Shown here: positions 14,839 to 20,276 of the stretch, one piece after another | Layout of the letters: each line of letters opens with the position of its first letter | Position numbering within the stretch: the stretch's first letter is position 1 | Source: Bacillota bacterium | Lineage (GTDB): Bacteria > Bacillota > Clostridia > Christensenellales > Christensenellaceae | Direction of reading: 5' to 3' | Assembly: GCA_023393165.1 (NCBI GenBank) | Contig: JAEWMJ010000035.1 | Span: 1-20,276 of the forward strand | DNA: 20,276 nt | The notes under the pieces: model-generated | Database searches by the model: none | Seen by the model: the letters and a program-made list of their open reading frames with translations, nothing else | Told to the model about the DNA's origin: nothing | Made by a program: the position numbers and the translations under genes

Positions 14839-16308
14839 TTATCCCAACAATCTTGATCTAATTTCGATTAAATTTTCATTTCTGATTAAAGTTCCGTCTT
14901 CAAATACTAATTCAAGTAAATTATTTGGAAAACTCTGTTCTTCATTAGCATTTAATCCATCTATAAAATTAATTCCATTATTATTAGTTACTACTACTCT
15001 GCCTCTTTGAGACTTCTTAACTCCATTATCGGTAACAGGATCTTTAAATAGCATCTTTTCTACGCTATTAACTTTTGCATATGTGGATTTCAAAGCAAAC
15101 CCAAATGTATCTCTGGTATTATACTGATATGTATAAGACCCAATGCCATATACCATATTAGTAGATGCAAATCCCTTATTCATTAATCTCTTACAAATTT
15201 CTTCACATCTTTCAATGGTAATTGCATCTCCATAAATACAGCCAATATGGGTGTCTAATTGTTTATATCCTTTTTCCGTAATTGTTCCTCCGAAAATATC
15301 CCAGAGAATTTCAACCACACCTTTACGTTCATATTCCGTTTTTCCATCAGGATTTCCGCAAACAATCAATACTGGATCACCACTATCTGGTCTAACTACA
15401 ATTCTACCATCTCTGTTTAATATTTCATTTTTTAATGGTTTAATAATCTTGTCCAATACCTCCCACAAATCCCATGTATCAGATACAATGCTCGCAAATC
15501 CACTTGGATAAACTTCTGTGATCAATCTTTTATACGCATTAATCTCATCTTCCCTACCATATGTACACATCACAGAATGTTCTGTAGCAGGAATACTGCA
15601 ACCAACTAATTCATTCTCTACATTAGCATTATAGTACTGTTCAAGATAATGAATGGCAGGAATAGAATCTGTTCCAGTAAATGAAAGTAAATGTCCGGCT
15701 CCACTCAACATAGAGCTTTCTAGTCCGCTCATTCCTCTCATTGAAAAATCATGACCTTGGAACTGTACACCTGACAAATCTCCATTGGTTTCCTTTGCAT
15801 ATCTATCTAAAATCATTCTATACTGATACGCAATGGTAGCGCTTGTTGTAGGTTGCCATAAATGACATGACATTAATGTTTCAAGAAAATTAGTTACCCA
15901 AAAGAACTTAGGATTTGTATTCTCAATAGTCAACATAGGAACTCTAATAGGCACAAGTGTACCCTCTTTTACTGCCTTAATGCGAATAGGAAGATATCCT
16001 AAATCATATAAATCTTCAATGTGATTCGTATCTACATCTGTTTTCCCAAGTGTATTTTTTATAATTCTTACATACTCATTAATAACCTCTTGCTTCCTTT
16101 TGCTGAAGAAATTATCATTAAAGTATTCAATCAAGTACTCCTTAATGAAGGATTGAAATCCAAATGCTACTACTTCATTAATTCCTTCTTTTCTACTAGT
16201 ACGAGCTGTCCATGTGGAATAAATTGTTTCGGTTCCTTCTGGATATTGCTCTCTGTGACTAATCTTATAAAAGTCTGCTAATAACATTGGTGTAAAATTA
16301 TTTCTCAT
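14839..16308 (-). CDS. nadV: NAMPT/NadV-like nicotinamide phosphoribosyltransferase (possibly a Namat)
   Basis: The 489-residue protein follows the NAMPT fold from end to end. Residues known to bind substrate in human NAMPT have clear counterparts: LLADFYK (D12, Y14), HDFSMRG (F188, R191), GTDS (D214), the catalytic histidine in ATEHS (H244), VVRPDSGDP (R306, D308), TRD (R399) and a downstream lysine (K407). It should join nicotinamide to a 1-pyrophosphorylated ribose: to PRPP giving NMN, or, if it is a NARP1 Namat, to ADP-ribose pyrophosphate giving NAD+ directly. Its ATG overlaps the HAD stop (TAATG), and the Prs-like gene lies two genes upstream, so the three are co-translated. Sequence alone does not decide between the two substrates. 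Confidence 0.9.
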   Translation of the reverse strand: MRNNFTPMLLADFYKISHREQYPEGTETIYSTWTARTSRKEGINEVVAFGFQSFIKEYLIEYFNDNFFSKRKQEVINEYVRIIKNTLGKTDVDTNHIEDLYDLGYLPIRIKAVKEGTLVPIRVPMLTIENTNPKFFWVTNFLETLMSCHLWQPTTSATIAYQYRMILDRYAKETNGDLSGVQFQGHDFSMRGMSGLESSMLSGAGHLLSFTGTDSIPAIHYLEQYYNANVENELVGCSIPATEHSVMCTYGREDEINAYKRLITEVYPSGFASIVSDTWDLWEVLDKIIKPLKNEILNRDGRIVVRPDSGDPVLIVCGNPDGKTEYERKGVVEILWDIFGGTITEKGYKQLDTHIGCIYGDAITIERCEEICKRLMNKGFASTNMVYGIGSYTYQYNTRDTFGFALKSTYAKVNSVEKMLFKDPVTDNGVKKSQRGRVVVTNNNGINFIDGLNANEEQSFPNNLLELVFEDGTLIRNENLIEIRSRLLG

Positions 16309-16718
16309 TATTGTTCTCCTTTAAATTGTTTAATATTATTTAATGTTTCCGATAAAGCGATATAAGCTGATTGAAGTCCTGCACGATCATCTAGCATGAT
16401 ATTATAGTATACTTTTCTGCCTGTAAATTTAATGAAATCTATATTATCGTTTATTTTATCAAACGGAATTTTATTTGCATTCAAATACTCAGATATTTTA
16501 TATTCTTCCTCCTTGCCACAAGCGGTAAATACAATAAAATAAGCACCATATTTTTTACATTCTTGCAACAATGCAATTACATCGTTATAAGTCCTTCCTT
16601 TTTTATGAAAGTCATACACAGTGTCATCAAAATCATAGGCAACTATAATCTTTCCATATTTAATCCATTCTTCAGTCAATCTTTCTACTGTATTATTTAT
16701 ATTTAAGTAGTAATCCAT
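16308..16718 (-). CDS. HAD-superfamily phosphatase in the NAD operon
   Basis: A compact 136-residue HAD protein. Motif I is YDFDDTVYDF (nucleophile D29, acid/base D31), motif II is FIVFTACG (T65), and motif IV is NIMLDDRAGL (D110, D111). No large cap domain fits in this length, so it probably acts on a sizeable or polymeric substrate, or uses only a small insert. It sits exactly between the Prs-like and NAMPT-like genes: 8 bases after the first, and overlapping the second by one base. This implies a linked role, for example removing a phosphate from a nucleotide intermediate. The substrate is unknown. AAGGAGAG precedes the ATG. Confidence 0.88.
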   Translation of the reverse strand: MDYYLNINNTVERLTEEWIKYGKIIVAYDFDDTVYDFHKKGRTYNDVIALLQECKKYGAYFIVFTACGKEEEYKISEYLNANKIPFDKINDNIDFIKFTGRKVYYNIMLDDRAGLQSAYIALSETLNNIKQFKGEQ

Positions 16719-16726
16719 ATCTCTCC

Positions 16727-17512
16727 TTATAATTTTTGAATTTTTTTACTACTGAAATCATGTAATATGCTGTCGGTCGTATATACTTTATCTATTAAGT
16801 CGGATGTTAATATGTTGCCATCATAAATAGAATGCTCGCAATGAGTAACATAAAGCAACACTTTATAAGCTCCATTTTTCTTAATTTCATCAGCTGATGC
16901 TAAGAACGTACCACCTTTAGAACACAAGTCATCAATAATTAAAACGGTTTTCCCTTCTAAGTCTGGCTGATTTACTAATTCAAATTTAACAATATCGCCC
17001 GTTTGTAAATTTCTCTTTTTGTTTCCAAAGAAATATTCTGTATTATTTGGTAAATTTAATACTTCTGAATACCTTTTCATCGCTCCTGCATCTGGATAAA
17101 ATACATAATCAATTTTATTGTCCACGAAAATATTATAAATATTATTAAATACACTAGCTTCTTTACATCTATGCAATAGTGCTTTTGAAACATAAGAATG
17201 AGGATCTATTACATTTACTTCGTCAAAATATAAGTCATTAATTATTTGTGTAAAATATTTTAAACTAAACACATAACCATCTATTTCTCTGTCCATTCTG
17301 GAATATGGTATATATTTCATATTTAATATTTTAGATTGTAATGGAAACATATCGTCTAAATACTTTTTATAGATAGACAGTGTGAAAACATCAATATCAG
17401 ACTCAAAGTACATATCAATAACAAAGTCGTTTGTTTGTTCTATTGTCTTCATTATTCTTTCTTGATTAGGAAAAACTGTGTTCCCTACTATAATCCCATT
17501 TATCTTAATCAT
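16727..17512 (-). CDS. prs: PRPP-synthetase-like pyrophosphokinase (Prs or NARP1 Adps)
   Basis: The 261-residue protein is shorter than cellular Prs (about 315) but keeps its landmarks in order. These are IPYSRMDRE (68-76) in place of the ATP loop YARQDRK, DPHS (H105 at the catalytic-histidine region), FYPDAGAMKR (138-147), NKKRN (164-168), and the PRPP-binding loop VLIIDDLCSKGGT (190-202). Known relatives move pyrophosphate from ATP to ribose-5-phosphate; Adps of the phage NARP1 pathway does so to ADP-ribose. Short length, altered loops and pairing with a NAMPT-like gene favour the Adps option, but this is inference. A strong AGGAGGG site precedes the ATG, suggesting high expression. It is the first of the three coupled genes. 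Confidence 0.88.
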   Translation of the reverse strand: MIKINGIIVGNTVFPNQERIMKTIEQTNDFVIDMYFESDIDVFTLSIYKKYLDDMFPLQSKILNMKYIPYSRMDREIDGYVFSLKYFTQIINDLYFDEVNVIDPHSYVSKALLHRCKEASVFNNIYNIFVDNKIDYVFYPDAGAMKRYSEVLNLPNNTEYFFGNKKRNLQTGDIVKFELVNQPDLEGKTVLIIDDLCSKGGTFLASADEIKKNGAYKVLLYVTHCEHSIYDGNILTSDLIDKVYTTDSILHDFSSKKIQKL

Positions 17513-17558
17513 AAATTCACTTCCCTCCTATTAAATAAAAGATATATTTGCTTTAGTC

Positions 17559-17765
17559 CTAAAACTCATATGTAACAATTACAGGAATAATTTGTCTAGT
17601 TTCTGGTTCGTCAAATCTATCTAAATCGTTCGTTGCTTCTTTCTCACTATCATAGAAAAATGCTTCTTCTAAATTCTCAGTATCAAATCCATCATCTTCC
17701 GCACTCTGAAACTCTAATGGAAAATCTTTTGTTGCATTTATATATTTTGTTCTCTTAATCTTCAT
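17559..17765 (-). CDS. Unknown small acidic protein (68 residues)
   Basis: No family is recognised. The protein starts MKIKRTKYINATKDF, has an acidic centre (AEDDGFDTENLEEAFFYDSE) and ends with a strand-like VIVTYEF. No membrane segment or signal is visible. It has a good AAGGAG site and lies 20 bases after the lipoprotein gene and 46 bases before the Prs-like gene, in the same direction. Whether it belongs to the NAD operon functionally is unknown. Confidence 0.75.
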   Translation of the reverse strand: MKIKRTKYINATKDFPLEFQSAEDDGFDTENLEEAFFYDSEKEATNDLDRFDEPETRQIIPVIVTYEF

Positions 17766-17785
17766 AATATTTCATCTCCTTCTAA

Positions 17786-18184
17786 TTAATCAATATGTTC
17801 TACATTAACTGGTATCCACATTTTAGGATTGTAATTAAGAGTATATTTATATTTTGATACATTCTTACTACTTAATTGTTCTACTACATATGTAACATTG
17901 TCACTTAATCCAATAAAGTGTTTACTATAACTACCGTCTTCATCCTCAACGGTTACTTCCAGTTGATTGTCTGCCGTGTCGGCTTTAATAGACATTTTCC
18001 CTGTCATCTGAAATAGTACATCACCTTCAATACAATTAATAACAGTAAGTTGTCTAATAACATTAAAATTATCTGCTTGTTGAGATAGATTGTATGATAC
18101 TCTGTCTGCCTCAGTCTCTGTACATCCTGTGAGTGTAAATAACAATGCGGTAACTAATACCAGTAGCAATATTCTCTTCTTCAT
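17786..18184 (-). CDS. Phage lipoprotein, beta-sandwich type
   Basis: The 132-residue product has a type II signal peptide: MKKR, a hydrophobic core (ILLLVLVTALLF) and the lipobox LTGC with C21 as the lipidated residue. The mature part carries the segments ADNFNVIRQLTVIN and FIGLSDNVTYVVEQL, which I associate with a small beta-sandwich lipoprotein family common in phage genomes. It should be anchored outside the host membrane, where a superinfection-exclusion or surface-modifying role is plausible but unproven. AAAGGAG precedes the ATG. Its presence among early-type genes suggests expression during infection rather than incorporation into the virion. Confidence 0.82.
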   Translation of the reverse strand: MKKRILLLVLVTALLFTLTGCTETEADRVSYNLSQQADNFNVIRQLTVINCIEGDVLFQMTGKMSIKADTADNQLEVTVEDEDGSYSKHFIGLSDNVTYVVEQLSSKNVSKYKYTLNYNPKMWIPVNVEHID

Positions 18185-18245
18185 TTTTCAATCTCCTTTA
18201 TAATTTATTTAATATTTTCTTTAAATAAACATGTGTTTGATCTGG

Positions 18246-18560
18246 TTACTCATCATCTTCGTCAGCATATTTTATAAATTCAGCACCACTTTCATATGCC
18301 TCTTCAAAAACTTTATCTAAAGCTTCTTCAATATAACTTGCACCAGTTTCAGAATCAACTTCATCAAACATCTTTTCTGCTATATATTCAGCAAACTCTT
18401 GCCTTTTATCTTTTTTTATTTTTGTACCACTATCTTCATCCTCAAACATGTTCATTGGGCTATAATAAAAAGCATTTATCAAATTACTAATTGGGATTTC
18501 CCACTTTACTTTATCTTTTGTTACCGTGGCAGTAAATCCATTGTATTCAAACTTCTTCAT
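18246..18560 (-). CDS. Unknown acidic protein (104 residues)
   Basis: No family is recognised. A short beta-like start (KKFEYNGFTATVTKDKVKWEI) is followed by a helix-rich acidic region (FAEYIAEKMFDEVDSE, IEEALDKVFEEAYE) ending in DEDDE. The high negative charge could indicate DNA mimicry or protein binding, but nothing confirms this. The ATG has GAAAGGAGTG upstream. A small AT hairpin (18586-18603) lies in its leader. The 61-base gap to the lipoprotein gene holds only weak AT-rich inverted repeats and no clear promoter. Confidence 0.8.
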   Translation of the reverse strand: MKKFEYNGFTATVTKDKVKWEIPISNLINAFYYSPMNMFEDEDSGTKIKKDKRQEFAEYIAEKMFDEVDSETGASYIEEALDKVFEEAYESGAEFIKYADEDDE

Positions 18561-18585
18561 TTATTCACTCCTTTCTTTTTACACT

Positions 18586-18603
18586 ATAAAACCTGCATTT
18601 TAT
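18586..18603. other. Small AT hairpin in the leader of the 104-residue gene
   Basis: ATAAAA (18586-18591) and TTTTAT (18598-18603) flank a 6-base loop, shortly before the GAAAGGAGTG ribosome site. The arrangement resembles the tnpB leader (14751-14770 plus the same ribosome site). With such AT-rich DNA this may be chance. Confidence 0.3.
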
Positions 18604-18611
18604 CTTGATAA

Positions 18612-19019
18612 TTACTTCAATAATGATGCTATTTCATCTATTTCAAGCTCTGTTTTCTTATCATCTGATAATAACTTATCCAACTTTGATTCCATTTGCT
18701 TTAATTCAAACTCTTCCTTCTTTAATTCTAGTGTTGAAATCTTATTTCTGATGTCACTAATCCACAAATCAGTCGAATATCCACTAATTTCAGGATGTGA
18801 AACTTTTATACTGTCAGCAGACAAATTATACATATTAACCTTCAGCATTAAAGTTAATAATGAATTAGCATCTAAAACGTTGAGATTATATTTAACACCA
18901 TCTAGCTCAATTACACAATTTGTTTCAGGAACAAACCTAGTTTTCTTTTCACTTAAATTCTGTTTCTTCATTGAAATCTGTTTCTTTAGTTCTAAAATCC
19001 TATCATCATTTTTACTCAT
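18612..19019 (-). CDS. Unknown protein with two coiled-coil ends (135 residues)
   Basis: No family is recognised. An N-terminal charged helix (DDRILELKKQISMKKQNLSEKK) and a longer C-terminal helix (ISTLELKKEEFELKQMESKL onward) are both likely coiled coils. They bracket a compact middle (CVIELDGVKYNLNVL, SLLTLMLKVNMYNL). The ATG overlaps the stop of the preceding gene by four bases (ATGA), a standard sign of translational coupling, so the two products probably act together. A longer reading frame on the plus strand over 18526-19164 is rejected because it lacks a ribosome site and opposes every neighbouring gene. Confidence 0.82.
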   Translation of the reverse strand: MSKNDDRILELKKQISMKKQNLSEKKTRFVPETNCVIELDGVKYNLNVLDANSLLTLMLKVNMYNLSADSIKVSHPEISGYSTDLWISDIRNKISTLELKKEEFELKQMESKLDKLLSDDKKTELEIDEIASLLK

Positions 19020-20276
19020 AATGAATATTTCCTTTCATATTCTCTTCCATTTTTTAAGTAACATTGTATATATAATGGTTTCATTGTTTCATATATTTCT
19101 TCCAAAGAAACTGGAATCATATTTTTTATTTCTTTTTGATTGCTATAGTATCCATAAGATTTAATTGTCTCTGTTTGTGTAGGGAAAATACTGATATTAT
19201 TAACGAATCCAACTTTGTAGCCATATGCATTTCTATCTTCTATTCTATTCACATATTCTTGTAAAATATATGTGTTAGCATTTCCTCTGGGTTCAACTAA
19301 ATATGTTTCTCTTGATCCAGTTATATCACTAATAAATTTAAAACTAGTATAATAATCAGGTCTATCGTTATATTCACGTTTACCTAATTTAATAAATTTA
19401 TCTAACGATAAATTACAGAATACATCTTTTGTTTCATCATATGGTGAGTATGAACTGTTACTTTCCATCAATTCATATAGTTCAGAATAATTTAATGAAC
19501 ATTTATTATCGACACATTTTATAAATTTGCCTGATATGCTCTGATATTGATTGAAAATCCATTTAAATTCTGTCTTCTTAACTCTTTCTTCATTTTCATA
19601 ACACCAATCAAATTGTTTAACAGCAAACCAAAAATATTTTCCATAAGGATAGTTATTTATGAATTTGTAATCTATACGGCTACTCCCATATCCATATCGT
19701 TCTGTCGGAATATCCTTACTGTTCTTAGATGTTTTATACTCTCCGTTTTGATACCACCTATATCCACTTGAAAAATAATCATATTTACCCATATAAATCA
19801 TTTCATAATTATCTTTAGTGAGATATGTCGCACCAATAATTAAATCTTTCGTTTTAACTGTTTCTTTGTTGTGTATGATATTGTTGTACTCATTAATTGA
19901 CTTGTAGTCTGGAGATTCTGTTGGAATGAGAATCAAATCCTTGCCATCCCATCCATATACGAAATCACCTTCTAACCCCTTGCCTTTAATTGCACTTGTA
20001 TTTTCAAGAATATATAACAAGTTTTCTATAGTAATTTCAAACTCAAAGTTTCTTGGATCATAAATTCTTACATATGCATGACGATGATTCCAACCTGAAT
20101 CGTAATCCCCAACCTTCTTATTAAGCACAAACCCTGATGTTGGTTCATTATCAAATTCTTGTGGTTCAATCTTTTCATCTCTCCATCCATTCCATGAAGT
20201 TTCTTTTCTGAGTTTACCTTTTTCATCATAGTAGATCACATAAGCTAATTTCTTTGTGTAAGTATCACTACGATTC
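19016..20276 (-). CDS. Unknown protein, 5'-truncated at the window edge (at least 419 residues)
   Basis: The reading frame is open from the right edge, so the true start lies outside. A GTG at 20237-20239 has no ribosome site, and the codons before it read NRSDTYTKKLAY without a stop, which argues that the protein continues upstream. It is rich in Tyr, Trp and Asn, with segments such as ETSWNGWRDEK, SGWNHRHAYVRIYDP and GDFVYGWDGKDLILIP suggesting beta-rich folds. No catalytic motif, signal or membrane segment is seen. It ends in a TGA overlapping the next ATG. No function is assigned. Confidence 0.8.
   Translation of the reverse strand, partial: NRSDTYTKKLAYVIYYDEKGKLRKETSWNGWRDEKIEPQEFDNEPTSGFVLNKKVGDYDSGWNHRHAYVRIYDPRNFEFEITIENLLYILENTSAIKGKGLEGDFVYGWDGKDLILIPTESPDYKSINEYNNIIHNKETVKTKDLIIGATYLTKDNYEMIYMGKYDYFSSGYRWYQNGEYKTSKNSKDIPTERYGYGSSRIDYKFINNYPYGKYFWFAVKQFDWCYENEERVKKTEFKWIFNQYQSISGKFIKCVDNKCSLNYSELYELMESNSSYSPYDETKDVFCNLSLDKFIKLGKREYNDRPDYYTSFKFISDITGSRETYLVEPRGNANTYILQEYVNRIEDRNAYGYKVGFVNNISIFPTQTETIKSYGYYSNQKEIKNMIPVSLEEIYETMKPLYIQCYLKNGREYERKYSL

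Noticed and set aside
14839..17512. Complete NMN-to-NAD salvage pathway inside the window
   Set aside because: No NMN adenylyltransferase (HxGH-type nucleotidyltransferase) is seen in any supported gene, so only the Prs-like and NAMPT-like steps can be claimed.
18526..19164. Open reading frame of 212 codons on the plus strand
   Set aside because: It overlaps two well-supported minus-strand genes with good ribosome sites, has no ribosome site of its own, and its product is low-complexity Ser/Phe/Leu-rich, as expected from reading AT-rich genes on the wrong strand.
20237..20239. GTG as the start of the rightmost gene
   Set aside because: There is no ribosome site before it, and the frame remains open to the window edge, so the gene is better treated as truncated.
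1..20276. Alternative genetic code with a reassigned stop codon
   Set aside because: TAA, TAG and TGA all end supported genes at sensible positions (for example TGA in the ATGA overlap at 19016-19019 and TAG in the recD-dnaE junction), and no gene needs an internal stop read through.
1..20276. tRNA genes or CRISPR arrays
   Set aside because: The gaps between genes are short and fully described; none contains a cloverleaf-like sequence or regularly spaced repeats.

Overview
This 20.3 kb window looks like part of the replication and nucleotide-metabolism region of a large, AT-rich tailed phage of a Firmicute, probably a clostridial host. A prophage or phage-plasmid is also possible. The evidence is that every supported gene lies on the minus strand in closely packed, often translationally coupled operons. 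Gram-positive Shine-Dalgarno sites (AAGGAG or GGTGAT) precede the genes, and a complete phage-type replisome is present. No structural, packaging, lysis or integration genes were recognised, so the phage assignment rests on gene content and layout.

Reading in the direction of transcription (high to low coordinates), the window opens with a 5'-truncated unknown gene (19016-20276). Three small unknown genes follow, along with a small lipoprotein (17786-18184). Next is a tightly coupled trio: a PRPP-synthetase-like protein (16727-17512), a HAD-type phosphatase (16308-16718) and a NAMPT-like phosphoribosyltransferase (14839-16308). Together they suggest phage-encoded NAD+ reconstitution or salvage. 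The Prs-like plus NAMPT-like pairing, with no NMN adenylyltransferase in the window, matches the general layout of the known NARP1 (Adps/Namat) anti-defence pathway.

A lone, apparently intact TnpB (13607-14725) with a candidate omega-RNA at its 3' end separates this block from the replication block. A sigmaA-type promoter (13402-13430) then drives two small genes. Downstream come an SSB-like protein with an acidic tail (11383-12555), a Sak4/RecA-like ATPase (10195-11307), an unknown gene in the position of a helicase loader (9636-10121), a DnaB-like helicase (8120-9628), a DnaG-like primase (7013-8101), a RecB-family PD-(D/E)XK nuclease (5846-7012), a DnaE-type DNA polymerase III alpha subunit (2503-5829) and a RecD2-like helicase (224-2491). 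A second sigmaA-type promoter (178-206) starts the next gene, of which only 28 codons are inside the window.

Four non-coding patterns stand out. An AT-rich element recurs six times; in two leaders it brackets a promoter plus a dyad, like a mobile promoter cassette. The SSB-like protein and the nuclease share nearly the same C-terminal peptide. Strong hairpins lacking U-tracts lie immediately before and after the sak4-like gene. The candidate TnpB guide RNA is followed directly by a small terminator-like hairpin. No gene-free stretch exceeds about 300 bases; the longest are 13333-13606 and 86-223, both described below.
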